Of a stretch of DNA of 64,000 nucleotides, positions 8,479 through 17,282 are shown one piece after another. Both the position numbers and the translations under genes were made by a program. The stretch comes from Maridesulfovibrio sp050916235 (lineage in GTDB: Bacteria; Desulfobacterota; Desulfovibrionia; Desulfovibrionales; Desulfovibrionaceae). The notes beneath the pieces are model-generated. The model had not been told where the DNA came from. It searched no databases and was given only the letters and a program-made list of their open reading frames with translations. Every line of letters begins with the position of its first letter. The stretch's first letter is position 1. The DNA is taken from positions 3,348,001 to 3,412,000 of the forward strand of contig NZ_CP104854.1 of NCBI RefSeq assembly GCF_050916235.1. The letters are read 5' to 3'.

Positions 8479-9528
8479 TCAGGAAAACTGTTCGAGGAAC
8501 CGGATATCGTTTTCAAAGAACATGCGCAGGTCTCCGATGCCGTATTTGAGCATGGCCACGCGTTCGATGCCGAGTCCGAATGCGAAACCGGAGTACTTTT
8601 CGGTGTCGTAATCTACTGCTTTCATTACGTTGGGGTCCATCATGCCGCAGCCGAGGATTTCCACCCAACCGGTCTGCTTGCATACGCGGCAGGGTTTGCC
8701 GTCGATGGTTCCCTTACCACCGCACAGAACGCAGGAGATATCCACTTCCGCGCTGGGCTCGGTAAAGGGGAAGAAGCTGGGGCGGAAGCGCACATCGGTT
8801 TTGGGTCCGAAGAGCTGGTGGACGAAAGCGGTAAGTGTGCCGCGCAGGTCCGCCATGCTGACATTCCGGTCGACCAGGAATCCTTCGATCTGGTGGAACA
8901 TGGGGGTGTGGGTCAGGTCGGAGTCCCTGCGGTACACCTTGCCCGGAGCGATTGCCGCCAGCGGAGGAGTCCTGTCCTTCATTGTGCGGATCTGCAGGGG
9001 GGAGGTGTGGGTGCGCAGCAGGATGGAGTCGGAGATGTAGAGAGTGTCCTGCATGTCGCGCGCGGGGTGTTCCGGCGGAATGTTCAGTGCTTCAAAGTTG
9101 TACCAGTCGTTTTCGACTTCGGGTCCGGTCACGACTTCGAAACCCAGTCCGATGAAGACGTCACAGATTTCGTCCATGACGAGAGTCACCGGGTGCAGCG
9201 AGCCTTCAGCGGGCTTGCGGCCGGGCATGGTAGGGTCGAAACGGGACAGGCTCTCAGCGATTGCGGCTTTTTCAAGCGCGCTCTGCTTTCCCTCGATGAG
9301 CTCGGTGAGAGCGGCCTTTACCTCGTTGGCTTTTTTACCTGCGACAGGTTTGTCTTCATTGGAAAGGGAGGGCAGACCGGACATGATTTTGGCAACTCGG
9401 CCTTTGCGGCCGAGCATGTCGATCTTGATGTCTTCCATCTGAGACAAAGAAGAAGCCTGATCCAGGCGAGCTTCGCACTCCGGGACCAGGCCTTCAAGTT
9501 CCTGTAACAGGGACTTTACGTCCGACAT
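8479..9528 (-). CDS. pheS: Phenylalanine--tRNA ligase alpha subunit
   Basis: 349 residues. N-terminal coiled-coil arm (residues 1-90), then the class II catalytic core: motif 2 region LLRTHTSPLQIRTM and motif 3 GFAFGLGIERVAMLKYG near the C terminus. A Cys-rich insert (CVLCGGKG...CRVCKQTGWVEILGCGM) is the form seen in many bacterial PheS proteins. It activates phenylalanine and transfers it to tRNA-Phe together with PheT. Its start codon directly abuts the rplT stop, consistent with the classic infC-rpmI-rplT-pheS-pheT operon. Confidence 0.97.
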   Translation of the reverse strand: MSDVKSLLQELEGLVPECEARLDQASSLSQMEDIKIDMLGRKGRVAKIMSGLPSLSNEDKPVAGKKANEVKAALTELIEGKQSALEKAAIAESLSRFDPTMPGRKPAEGSLHPVTLVMDEICDVFIGLGFEVVTGPEVENDWYNFEALNIPPEHPARDMQDTLYISDSILLRTHTSPLQIRTMKDRTPPLAAIAPGKVYRRDSDLTHTPMFHQIEGFLVDRNVSMADLRGTLTAFVHQLFGPKTDVRFRPSFFPFTEPSAEVDISCVLCGGKGTIDGKPCRVCKQTGWVEILGCGMMDPNVMKAVDYDTEKYSGFAFGLGIERVAMLKYGIGDLRMFFENDIRFLEQFS

Positions 9529-9882
9529 TTAGCTTACCTGAGCTTTTGCAATCTCAACCACTTTGGCGAATGCAGGAGCATCGTATACAGCCAGATCGGC
9601 GAGAACTTTGCGGTTCAGGATAACGCCTGCAGTGGACAGTCCGTGAATGAGACGGCTGTAGGACATGCCGTTGAGGCGTGCAGCAGCGTTAATACGCTGA
9701 ATCCAGAGGTTGCGCATCTGACGTTTGCGCTGTTTACGGCCTACGTAGGCCATGCAGAGCGAGCGTTCAACACGCTCTCTGGCGGTACGGTAAAGGGTAG
9801 ATCCGGAGCCACGGAAACCCTTGGCCATCTTCAAATATTTTTTATGACGCCTCTTAGCGGCAATACCACGTTTTACTCTCAT
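9529..9882 (-). CDS. rplT: 50S ribosomal protein L20
   Basis: 117 residues, normal length, strongly basic. Starts MRVKRGIAAKRRHKK and contains FRGSGSTLYRTARERV and RKQRKRQMRNLWIQRINAAAR, the hallmark of L20, which binds 23S rRNA early in 50S assembly. In Escherichia coli L20 also represses rpmI-rplT translation; no such mRNA structure was examined here. Lies 89 bases after rpmI and abuts pheS. Confidence 0.98.
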   Translation of the reverse strand: MRVKRGIAAKRRHKKYLKMAKGFRGSGSTLYRTARERVERSLCMAYVGRKQRKRQMRNLWIQRINAAARLNGMSYSRLIHGLSTAGVILNRKVLADLAVYDAPAFAKVVEIAKAQVS

Positions 9883-9971
9883 TGTATTCCTCCAGGAATC
9901 TTCTAAAACCAGCCACGAACGTAGTTCCGCAGACTGGAGTGTTCAATTATTGTTGTTTGTTAAGCGGCAGA

Positions 9972-10169
9972 TTAGGAGTAGGGCAGCATCCGTCTAACCT
10001 GGCCCATGTTGGCACTGTCGACGGTAGAGCTCTGACCGAGTCTGCTTTTGCGCTTAGAGTTCTTCTTGGTCAGGATGTGACGCAGACCCTGCTTGCGGCG
10101 TTTGAATTTGCCGCTACCGGTCTTGGTGAAACGCTTGGCTGCGCACCTTCTGGTTTTCATCTTAGGCAT
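9972..10169 (-). CDS. rpmI: 50S ribosomal protein L35
   Basis: 65 residues, starting MPKMKTRRCAAKRF and containing TGSGKFKRRKQGLRHILTKK, as in bacterial L35. A good AGGAGG precedes the ATG. It lies 47 bases after infC in the conserved infC-rpmI-rplT order. Confidence 0.97.
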   Translation of the reverse strand: MPKMKTRRCAAKRFTKTGSGKFKRRKQGLRHILTKKNSKRKSRLGQSSTVDSANMGQVRRMLPYS

Positions 10170-10216
10170 TTTATCCTCCTTGGGAAATACCGGCCTTGGA
10201 AGGCCGGAAAAAACCT

Positions 10217-10762
10217 TTATTTTTTAATGGGAGCCAGCATCATATTCATGGTGCGGCCTTCAGTCCTGGGGGCCTGCTCCAATTTGGAGATATCCTGAGT
10301 TTCCTCTTTGACCCGCTCCAGAACCGCCAATCCTCTATCCTTGTGGACTATTTCACGTCCCCTGAAGAAAATCGTGACTTTGCACCTGTCGCCGCCTTCA
10401 AGGAACCGGCGGATGTGCTTGAGCTTGGTCTGGTAATCGTGCTCGTCTGTCTTGGGGCGAAACTTGACTTCCTTGATCTGGATTACAGTCTGTTTCTTCT
10501 TGGCTTCCTGCTTGCGCTTCTGCTGCTGATATTTGAACTTGCCATAGTCCATTATCTTGCAAACAGGCGGATCAGCCTTTTCTGCAACCTCTACCAGATC
10601 AAGTCCCCGTTCGTGGGCTATCTCAAGGGCCTGTTTAGTCGGGATAACTCCCAACTGGTTACCCTCGTCGTCAATAACCCTGACTTGAGGAACTCGAATG
10701 CGCTCGTTTCGGCGGGCACCGTCATCCCGTTGGGGACGCCTACCGTCTCTCTGAAAAGATAT
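10217..10762 (-). CDS. infC: Translation initiation factor IF-3 (ATA start inferred)
   Basis: No ATG, GTG or TTG gives a full-length IF-3 here. The frame is open up to a TGA just before an ATA codon at 10760-10762, which lies 8 bases after GGAGG (10771-10775). From that ATA the protein is 181 residues, matching the usual 175-180, and includes the N-domain RRNERIRVPQVRVIDDEG and DLVEVAEKADPPVCKIMDYGKF, then the C-domain (EVKFRPKTDEHDY, RGREIVHKDRG). IF-3 keeps 30S subunits free and monitors the start codon. Rare starts (ATT, ATC, ATA) are typical of infC and let IF-3 repress its own synthesis. It overlaps the end of thrS by 23 bases. Confidence 0.93.
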   Translation of the reverse strand: MSFQRDGRRPQRDDGARRNERIRVPQVRVIDDEGNQLGVIPTKQALEIAHERGLDLVEVAEKADPPVCKIMDYGKFKYQQQKRKQEAKKKQTVIQIKEVKFRPKTDEHDYQTKLKHIRRFLEGGDRCKVTIFFRGREIVHKDRGLAVLERVKEETQDISKLEQAPRTEGRTMNMMLAPIKK

Positions 10763-12677
10763 AGCTCATGCCTCCGCGTTTGAAAGGTTCGTCAATGGCG
10801 GTCGAAATAAGCTCTGCCGCTTCTTCAAGAGACTTGAGACCGGGGTCTTCCCCGTCGCGGGCCCTTACGTTGACCGATTCCGCTGCGACTTCTTTGTCGC
10901 CAATTACCAACATGAACGGGATTTTTTCAAGCTGGGCTTCCCGTACTTTGTAGCCCAGTTTCTCATTGCGATCGTCGACCTCGGCACGAATGCCTTTTTC
11001 CTGCATAAACTGCAAGACTTTTTGTGCAAATTCGTTTTGCGCGTCGGTAACGGTGAGAATCTTTGCCTGAACAGGGGACAGCCAGGCAGGCAGTGCGCCA
11101 CCGGTGTGTTCAAGCAGAACACCGATGAAGCGTTCGATGGATCCGAGGATGACCCGGTGCAACATTACAGGTCTGTGACGTTCACCATCTTCGCCCACAT
11201 AGCTTAAGTCGAACCTATCTGGCAAGGTAAAATCACACTGGATTGTAGCACATTGCCAGCGACGTTCAAGTGCATCTTTAATGATGATGTCGATTTTCGG
11301 ACCGTAAAAAGCTCCGTCGCCTTCATTGATCGAGTATTCCATACCCATTTCATTGAGCGCATCAGTGAGTGCGTTGGTTGCCCTTTCCCAATCCTCGTCA
11401 GAACCGATCGCCTTTTCGGGCTTGGTGCTGATTTCGGCTTCATACTCAAATCCGAACAGTCCCATCACATCGCCGACGAATTTCGCAACTCCGATAATTT
11501 CGTCCCTGAGCTGGTCAGGACGGCAGATGAGGTGCGCATCATCCTGAGTGAAGGAGCGCACGCGCAGCAGGCCGTGAAGAACACCGGACTTTTCGTGGCG
11601 GTGAACCACACCCAGCTCAAAATAGCGCTGGGGCAGGTCGCGGTAGCTGCGCAGTCTGGATTTGAATACCAACATGTGAGAGAGGCAGTTCATGGGCTTG
11701 ATGCCGTAGGACTGCTCATCGATCTCAGTGAAATACATGTTTTCGCGGTAGTTGTCATAATGGCCGGATTTTTCCCAGAGTTCCCTCTTGAGAATCAGCG
11801 GGCCCTGTACGAACTGGTAGCCGCGTTTGAGGTGTTCCTTGCGTTCGAAATCCTCAATGATCGCCCTGATCAGCGCGCCTTTGGGATGCCAGATGGTCAT
11901 GCCTGCGCCCACATCGGGGTGAATGGAGAAAAGGTCCAGTTGGGTGCCGAGTTTGCGGTGGTCGCGTTTCTTGGCTTCCTCAATCTGGTCGAGATGCTTC
12001 TTCAGCGCTTTGGGATCAGCGAATGCTGTTCCGTAGATGCGCTGGAGCTGCTGGCGTTTCTCATCTCCGCGCCAGTATGCACCGGCAACGGAAAGCAGTT
12101 TGAAGGCCTTGATCATGCCGGTGCGGGCAACGTGGGGCCCGCGGCAGAGGTCGGTAAAGCCGCCGTTGGTGTAAATGGAAACCGTTTCGGCACCGAGGTC
12201 GTTGATCAGCTCGACCTTGTAGGATTCGCCCATGTCCTCGAATTTCTTGAGGGCGTCTGCGCTGGAAAGCACTTCGCAGGAAAATTCCTCGTCGGCACCT
12301 ACGCGGCGCAGCATTTCGGCTTCGATGGCCTCCAGGTCTTCAGGGGTGAAGGGGCGTTCGTAATCGAAGTCATAGTAGAAGCCGCTGGCGATGGAAGGGC
12401 CGATGGTAACCTTGGCAGTGGGGAAGAGCTTCTTCACCGCTTCAGCCATAAGGTGCGCGGTGGAGTGGCGAATGACTTCAAGGCCTTCCTTGGAATCACC
12501 CATTACCGGCTCGAGTTCGGTACAGTCGGCAGGCACGGTAGCGGTCAGGTCAAGAAGGGTATCGCCGCATTTGGCTACTACAACGTTCTTGAACTGCTTT
12601 TTGGACAAGGCCTCTTTGAGAACCTCGCCGCAAAGCGCACCCTGCTGAACCTCAAGTTCTTTACCTGCAACTTGCAT
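10740..12677 (-). CDS. thrS: Threonine--tRNA ligase
   Basis: About 645 residues from ATG 12677 (a GTG at 12683 is also possible; neither has a strong ribosome binding site). Domains in order: TGS (residues 1-60), editing domain with HSTAHLMAEAVKKLF and the downstream CRGPHVARTG, class II catalytic core with the zinc-binding region KPMNCLSHMLVF, motif 3 MLHRVILGSIERFIGVLLEH, and the C-terminal anticodon-binding domain. It charges tRNA-Thr and clears Ser-tRNA-Thr. The 3' end carries the ribosome binding site and start of infC, placing it first in the translation operon. Confidence 0.97.
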   Translation of the reverse strand: MQVAGKELEVQQGALCGEVLKEALSKKQFKNVVVAKCGDTLLDLTATVPADCTELEPVMGDSKEGLEVIRHSTAHLMAEAVKKLFPTAKVTIGPSIASGFYYDFDYERPFTPEDLEAIEAEMLRRVGADEEFSCEVLSSADALKKFEDMGESYKVELINDLGAETVSIYTNGGFTDLCRGPHVARTGMIKAFKLLSVAGAYWRGDEKRQQLQRIYGTAFADPKALKKHLDQIEEAKKRDHRKLGTQLDLFSIHPDVGAGMTIWHPKGALIRAIIEDFERKEHLKRGYQFVQGPLILKRELWEKSGHYDNYRENMYFTEIDEQSYGIKPMNCLSHMLVFKSRLRSYRDLPQRYFELGVVHRHEKSGVLHGLLRVRSFTQDDAHLICRPDQLRDEIIGVAKFVGDVMGLFGFEYEAEISTKPEKAIGSDEDWERATNALTDALNEMGMEYSINEGDGAFYGPKIDIIIKDALERRWQCATIQCDFTLPDRFDLSYVGEDGERHRPVMLHRVILGSIERFIGVLLEHTGGALPAWLSPVQAKILTVTDAQNEFAQKVLQFMQEKGIRAEVDDRNEKLGYKVREAQLEKIPFMLVIGDKEVAAESVNVRARDGEDPGLKSLEEAAELISTAIDEPFKRGGMSYIFSERR

Positions 12678-12820
12678 ATCCACTCTCTCTTTGCGGAAAA
12701 AAATTAGTCCTGCCTTTTACGGCAAGAAATAGGATCAAACTGCCTGAAAAACGTGGGCAAACATTTGTGTTCAACTGCCCGTGATAATTGAATTCAGGAT
12801 TTGAAATGCATTCAGACAAC

Positions 12821-12850
12821 AAAAAAAGCGCGCAATAAATTTACTGCACG
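12821..12850 (-). terminator. Rho-independent terminator
   Basis: Stem CGTGCAGTA / TTATTGCGCG (with G-T pairs), followed on the minus strand by C and seven T. It lies about 210 bases past the DUF2059 gene and about 140 before thrS, so it either ends the DUF2059 transcript or acts in the thrS leader. Confidence 0.65.
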
Positions 12851-12984
12851 AAAGGCGGTTTTTTTAACTGACTATATATAAGAAGTCAAGCCGTGCGCGG
12901 TATTGCGGGGGGATTAATTGCAAATATTTGATTTTGATTTTTCGTGCAGAATGATAGTTGGATTATCGCGGGATATCATGGTTA

Positions 12985-13025
12985 CCGCAGAATTACGTGT
13001 GTTGGAAAGATACGTAATTCTGCGG
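12985..13025. repeat. Perfect 14-bp inverted repeat
   Basis: CCGCAGAATTACGT (12985-12998) and ACGTAATTCTGCGG (13012-13025) around a 13-base loop, 35 bases past the stop of the minus-strand gene. There is no T-run on either side, so it is not a standard terminator. Confidence 0.7.
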
Positions 13026-13059
13026 CTGGAGTAGCACGTTTTTGGGTGTGTTAATCAAC

Positions 13060-13572
13060 CTATGGAATCTTGCCTTCGTGCCGTAGTTGGGCAAATTTTG
13101 CGGCAATATTGCGGTTTATTACCGGTGCAAGTAGTTTCATAGTTATAGGTTGTAATCTCTCGTCTGTCAGTTCTTTTGCCAGTGGTTTCAGCTTTAAATA
13201 TTTTTGGCCGGTTTCAGTTTTGTAGAAGTCGCTGATTTCCTTCAGTTCCTTTTCTGAAAATATTTCTGCATATACAGAGGCCATAATAGCATTACGTTCC
13301 TTCTGAAATTCAGGATCCTGCCAGCTTTCCAAAAGGGCTTCCTTTAATGCCTGGCTCAGAACATCTCTGTATGGGGCTGTTTTGGGGTTGGCTTCAAAAA
13401 TTTGAGCTCCCATAACGTTAGTCATTTTTCCTATTAAATCCATATCCTCATATAAGTCATTTGTGTACTTTATTACTTCATATGCTGCTTTTGTGCTGGC
13501 GTGATTACTGTTTTGTGCTGATACATTCAACGCGAACGCAGTGATTGCGCTAATTGCAAGTAGGGTTGTCAA
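13060..13572 (-). CDS. DUF2059-family exported protein, 5' end frameshifted
   Basis: 170 residues if TTG 13572 is used. The C-terminal half FSEKELKEISDFYKTETGQK with MKLLAPVI is typical of DUF2059 (PF09832), a family of small, mostly exported proteins of unknown role. An ATG at 13586, with AGAGGAAC just upstream, reads into a stop after five codons, because the following A-run has six A. One more A would give a start MKKTVLTTLLAIS... and a perfect Sec signal peptide ending NVSAQ. The open frame, as written, lacks the positively charged N terminus. A real mutation, a slippery site, or a sequencing error are all possible. It follows a paralogue in tandem. Confidence 0.7.
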   Translation of the reverse strand: MTTLLAISAITAFALNVSAQNSNHASTKAAYEVIKYTNDLYEDMDLIGKMTNVMGAQIFEANPKTAPYRDVLSQALKEALLESWQDPEFQKERNAIMASVYAEIFSEKELKEISDFYKTETGQKYLKLKPLAKELTDERLQPITMKLLAPVINRNIAAKFAQLRHEGKIP

Positions 13573-13638
13573 TACCGTTTTTTCATTTGTTCCTCTTTGA
13601 ATCAGGTATATTATTTAACTTTTGTCAACTTTATAACG

Positions 13639-14178
13639 TTATTCATCTTTGGGTAAAATTCCTTTTCCCTGCAAATTTTTAACCTTGGCATCAAGGATTT
13701 CATTAAAATCCGATGCAAACATTTCCTTGAATATACGTGTTGCTTTTTCTTCAGTCCTTCTCGCGATGATGGGCTGCTTCTTTAAGAATTTCCTACCCGT
13801 GTCGGTTTTGTAAAATGTTATCATTTCCTGTCGTTCTTTGCAGGTGAATTCTTCCGCATAAACTTCTGCAAACATGTACTGCAGTTTCTCTAAATTTTTT
13901 TGAGCATAAAACGTCTCTTTCATGGATTCTTTGAATGCTTTAATAAAAGGCTCCCTGTATTCAGCCAGCTTGGGATCGTTTTTTATGCTGGCTTCAGCCG
14001 AGAGTGTTGCGACATATTCGAACGTGGAGAAGACGACATCAATATCAATTGATAGGCTAACCAACTCCATTGCCAGGTCCATTTCAGTCTTGTTTTTATC
14101 CTCAGCCATGGCTGCTTGAGATGTTAGGGTCAGTAATATTAATATGTTGATTAAAGATTTTTTCAGATAATTCATCAT
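13639..14178 (-). CDS. DUF2059-family exported protein
   Basis: 179 residues with a Sec signal peptide (LKKSLINILILLTLTSQAAMA, cleavage after AMA near residue 25). The core EEFTCKERQEMITFYKTDTGRKFLKKQP matches the DUF2059 motif and aligns with the downstream gene, so the two are tandem paralogues 67 bases apart and probably one transcript. Both are predicted to be periplasmic and helical. Function is unknown. Confidence 0.75.
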   Translation of the reverse strand: MMNYLKKSLINILILLTLTSQAAMAEDKNKTEMDLAMELVSLSIDIDVVFSTFEYVATLSAEASIKNDPKLAEYREPFIKAFKESMKETFYAQKNLEKLQYMFAEVYAEEFTCKERQEMITFYKTDTGRKFLKKQPIIARRTEEKATRIFKEMFASDFNEILDAKVKNLQGKGILPKDE

Positions 14179-14302
14179 AGCCCCTTAATTGGAAGTTTAG
14201 TTATATTTGCGATTAAATTATATTGTTGTTTTATGTTTATATTTAATAATGTCAAAGTTTTTTCGTTTCTCAGATGCTTGAACTGGCTGGATCAGTGTAA
14301 AT

Positions 14303-14338
14303 AAAAAAACTCAGGATACGTTCTCGCATCCTGAGCTT
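14303..14338 (-). terminator. Rho-independent terminator
   Basis: Stem CTCAGGAT / ATCCTGAG, followed on the minus strand by seven T. It lies 29 bases after the thioesterase stop and ends the shc-thioesterase transcript. Confidence 0.85.
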
Positions 14339-14366
14339 TAAGCAATGTTCCTTTTGCCGGAAGAAA

Positions 14367-15092
14367 TTATTTTACCTGCATTGCGAAAGCAGCCCTGTCT
14401 TCTGTTTCGTTGAAGCCGAGCAGCTCAAATCCGCCATTATCCGAGCCGCAGTCGAGCAGCTTTACGCTGTTGCCCTCGAACACCTCGGAGAGGAAGGCTA
14501 TGCGGATGGATTTGACCTTGTTCTGATCAAAGCCGATGGTGCGCAGACCGTCGAGTGACCAGCGCAGGTATTCAGTGTTGTTGACGTGCCCGTTGGCATC
14601 AAGCGAGCTGTAGCCTACTTTCAGGGAGCGCATTTCATTCAACGGTGTTCCGGGACGCAGTCTCTTTATCTCGTCGGAGAAGACGCAACGGTCCAGTGCA
14701 TGCAAGTTCAGCTTCTGGTCTATGGCAGCAGGTTTCCGGGTTTGGGAATCCAGCACCATCCATTCCGAAGAGGCACGCACTATCTCGCGACCGTTTTCGT
14801 CACATCCGGAAAAATCACGGTAGGCCCGCAGTTTTTTGGCTCCCCGCGACCAGGTGGTCAGGGAGAAGGTCTTTTCGCGCAGGGGCAGCTCTTCCACCTC
14901 GATGCGCATGGAGGTCAGCACCCAGAAACATCCGAGTTTTGCCATATCTTCGATGCCGAAACCTAGGCTGTCCGCGTGGGCTGTGGCCGCTTCCTGCAGC
15001 CGGCACATGAGCCAGTGGCAGTGCATGCGGTCATCCGGGCCGGTTTCGTAGGCCGGAACCGTGTTGCTGATCAGCAGGGCATTGTCGGCCAT
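14367..15092 (-). CDS. Acyl-ACP thioesterase
   Basis: 241 residues in a double hot-dog fold of the FatA/acyl-ACP thioesterase family (PF01643). Domain 1 holds LGCFWVLTSMRIEVEELP and LTTWSRGAKKLRAYRDF; domain 2 holds YSSLDANGHVNNTEYLRW, with the Asn-x-His-x-x-Asn catalytic region (N-G-H-V-N-N). It would release fatty acids from acyl-carrier protein in the cytoplasm. It begins 1 base after the squalene-hopene cyclase gene on the same strand, suggesting joint control of fatty-acid release or membrane lipid composition with hopanoid synthesis. Substrate chain length cannot be told. Confidence 0.85.
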   Translation of the reverse strand: MADNALLISNTVPAYETGPDDRMHCHWLMCRLQEAATAHADSLGFGIEDMAKLGCFWVLTSMRIEVEELPLREKTFSLTTWSRGAKKLRAYRDFSGCDENGREIVRASSEWMVLDSQTRKPAAIDQKLNLHALDRCVFSDEIKRLRPGTPLNEMRSLKVGYSSLDANGHVNNTEYLRWSLDGLRTIGFDQNKVKSIRIAFLSEVFEGNSVKLLDCGSDNGGFELLGFNETEDRAAFAMQVK

Positions 15093-15093
15093 C

Positions 15094-17211
15094 TTACCAC
15101 TTCCTTCCGAGGTCTAGCGGGCTCTTGCGGCGCATCATGATCTGCTTGGTGTCCTCTTCAGCGGCGAAACGCTGGTAAACGCCCAGCGCCCACATGGGGA
15201 AGTACTGGGAGTAACCGTGGTAGCGCAGGTAGAATACGCGCGGGAATCCGGTTCCGGTGAAATGTTTTTCGTCCCAACTGCCGTCTTCCTTCTGGGTGTC
15301 CAGCAGGTAGCGCACGCCGCGGCTGACCGCCTTGGAGTGGACGCGGCCTGCGGCCATGAGTCCCAGCAGGGCCCATGCGGTCTGGGAGGCGGTGGAGTCG
15401 CCGAGTCCGGCGTAGTTCTTATCGTTGTAGCTCATGCAGGTTTCGCCCCAGCCCCCGTCCTTGTTCTGGTGCTTTTCAAACCATTCCACGGCCTTGCAGA
15501 CGTAGGAGGAATTCATGTCTTCCCCGGCCTGCCGCAGCCCGCAAAGCACGGACCATGTTCCGTAGATGTAGTTCACGCCCCAGCGGCCGAACCATGAGCC
15601 GTCGTCTTCCTGTTCCTTCTTGAGGAACTCGATGCCCTCTTTGATGGGCCGGAAGCTCTTGTCATAACCAATCACGCCCAGCAGTTCGATTACGCGCGCG
15701 GTAAGGTCGGAGGTCGGCGGGTCGAGCAGTGCACCGTGATCCGCAAAGGGGATGTCATTCAGGTACTCGGCACAGTTGTCAATGTCGAAAGCGGCCCAGC
15801 CTCCGTTGGAGGACTGCATGCCGATGAGCCAGTTTACACCCTTGATGAAATTCTCACGGTTGCTTTCATCATCCAGCACCCCGGCGCGGCAGAAGGCCAT
15901 GAGCACCATGGCGGTGTCGTCGAGGTCGGGATAGAAGGTGTTTTCGAACTGGAAGGCCCAGCCTCCGCCTTCAAGTTTGGGCGCCTTGGAGATCCAGTCC
16001 CCGCGGAAGAAAATCTGCTGGTCCCAGAGCCATTTGACGGCCTGCTGAGTGCACTGGCTGTTCTGGTCCTCGCCCGCTTCCATCATGGCCGAAAGGGCCA
16101 GACAGGTATCCCAGATGGGTGAGTTGCATGGCTGGCACATGGCCTGCTCAAGGTTGTCGGCAGTGCCCTGTTCCGGGGAGATGTCCAGTTCCGGGGCGGC
16201 GGAAAGTTCCGCACCGCCGGTGATGACGGTGTGTTCCCACGGAGATTTTTCGGGCACGTGAAATTTATCGACCATGAGGTCGTCAACAGCCTGCAGGCCG
16301 CGGGCGAAATCCGGGTCGGATTCATCGTAGCCGAGCAGGTGCAGGGCAGTGACTGCATTGGCCATTGCCGGGAAAATCGCGCCTATACCGCCACGCCCGG
16401 ACATGTGTTCGCGTGTCCAATCCTCAGCAAATTTCAGCGCCTTGCTGTTTATGGGCCTTGGAATGAGATGCATGGTCCGCTTGAGGATGCGGTCGAGCAG
16501 GATGAACGCGTTCTTGCGCCAGCCCCTGTCGCGGTACTTATCTATATGGATATGATCCTCCGCCGGTTTGCAGAAGAGTTCGGGGACCGCTTCTTCGGGG
16601 CGCAGGCGGCAGACCGGGCGCTTGGCGTAGATGATCAGCAGCGGATAGATGACCGAGCGGGACCAGTAGGACACCTTGTCCAGATGGAAGAAGAACCATT
16701 TGGGCAGCAGCACGATCTCAATGGGCATTGCCGGGGGGCAGTGCCAGGGAATCTGTCCGAAGGTTGCAAGGCAGATGCGGGTGAACACGTTGGAAGTTTC
16801 CGCGCCGCCCTTGGCGAGGATGATGCGCCGGGCGCGGACCATGTGTTCGGCTTCCTTGTTGTCGCCGAGCATCTTGAGCGCCATGTAGGCCTTGACCGAG
16901 GCGCTGATGTTCATGGGACCGTCTTCGTCGTGCAGCGGCCAGCCGCCATCGGGCATCTGCTTGGCGCGGATGTAATTTCCGAGGCGTTCGGCAAGGCCCT
17001 TGTCAATCTTGCGGCCGAGAAATCTGTTGAACATGATGTATTCGGACGGGATGGTCACGTCCGCTTCCAGTGCGAATACCCAGTAGCCGTCCGGGGCCTG
17101 CAGGGAACGGAATCTTTTCATGAGCCTTTTGAGGGCATCCTTAGGCTGGAGGAGCGATACAACCTGATTGCGCTTGGTTTTCTTCGTCTTGATGGCGCTG
17201 CTTTTGTTCAT
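15094..17211 (-). CDS. shc: Squalene-hopene cyclase
   Basis: 705 residues, within the normal 630-720. The catalytic acid motif is present as YPDLDDTAMVLMAF (DxDDTA type), which protonates squalene to start cyclisation to hopene. Several QW repeats are visible (QMPDGGWPL, QSSNGGWAAFD, QEDDGSWFGRWG, QNKDGGWGE, QKEDGSWDE). The enzyme is a monotopic inner-membrane protein; hopanoids stiffen bacterial membranes. A Lys/Arg-rich N-terminal extension (residues 1-20) is slightly unusual. The gene is followed at once by an acyl-ACP thioesterase and preceded by a TetR regulator. No squalene synthesis genes are in the window. Confidence 0.95.
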   Translation of the reverse strand: MNKSSAIKTKKTKRNQVVSLLQPKDALKRLMKRFRSLQAPDGYWVFALEADVTIPSEYIMFNRFLGRKIDKGLAERLGNYIRAKQMPDGGWPLHDEDGPMNISASVKAYMALKMLGDNKEAEHMVRARRIILAKGGAETSNVFTRICLATFGQIPWHCPPAMPIEIVLLPKWFFFHLDKVSYWSRSVIYPLLIIYAKRPVCRLRPEEAVPELFCKPAEDHIHIDKYRDRGWRKNAFILLDRILKRTMHLIPRPINSKALKFAEDWTREHMSGRGGIGAIFPAMANAVTALHLLGYDESDPDFARGLQAVDDLMVDKFHVPEKSPWEHTVITGGAELSAAPELDISPEQGTADNLEQAMCQPCNSPIWDTCLALSAMMEAGEDQNSQCTQQAVKWLWDQQIFFRGDWISKAPKLEGGGWAFQFENTFYPDLDDTAMVLMAFCRAGVLDDESNRENFIKGVNWLIGMQSSNGGWAAFDIDNCAEYLNDIPFADHGALLDPPTSDLTARVIELLGVIGYDKSFRPIKEGIEFLKKEQEDDGSWFGRWGVNYIYGTWSVLCGLRQAGEDMNSSYVCKAVEWFEKHQNKDGGWGETCMSYNDKNYAGLGDSTASQTAWALLGLMAAGRVHSKAVSRGVRYLLDTQKEDGSWDEKHFTGTGFPRVFYLRYHGYSQYFPMWALGVYQRFAAEEDTKQIMMRRKSPLDLGRKW

Positions 17212-17282
17212 TTTGAAGTTCCTTATATTGTATGCGGATAATTTATCCGTTTCGCTCGGAAAAATCAGTTTCAGTAGGGCAG

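Larger units (their letters stand above)
12678..13059. other. Region between DUF2059 gene and thrS
   Basis: About 380 bases holding two hairpins (12821-12850 and 12985-13025, listed separately). The thrS promoter must lie here; TTGACT at 12889-12884 (minus) with TAAAAA 17 bases on is one weak candidate, but it would start transcription right at the first hairpin. No T-box motifs were recognised. Confidence 0.4.

Noticed and set aside
12677..12890. T-box leader for thrS
   Set aside because: No T-box sequence or specifier loop could be found; the hairpin at 12821 may simply end the upstream transcript.
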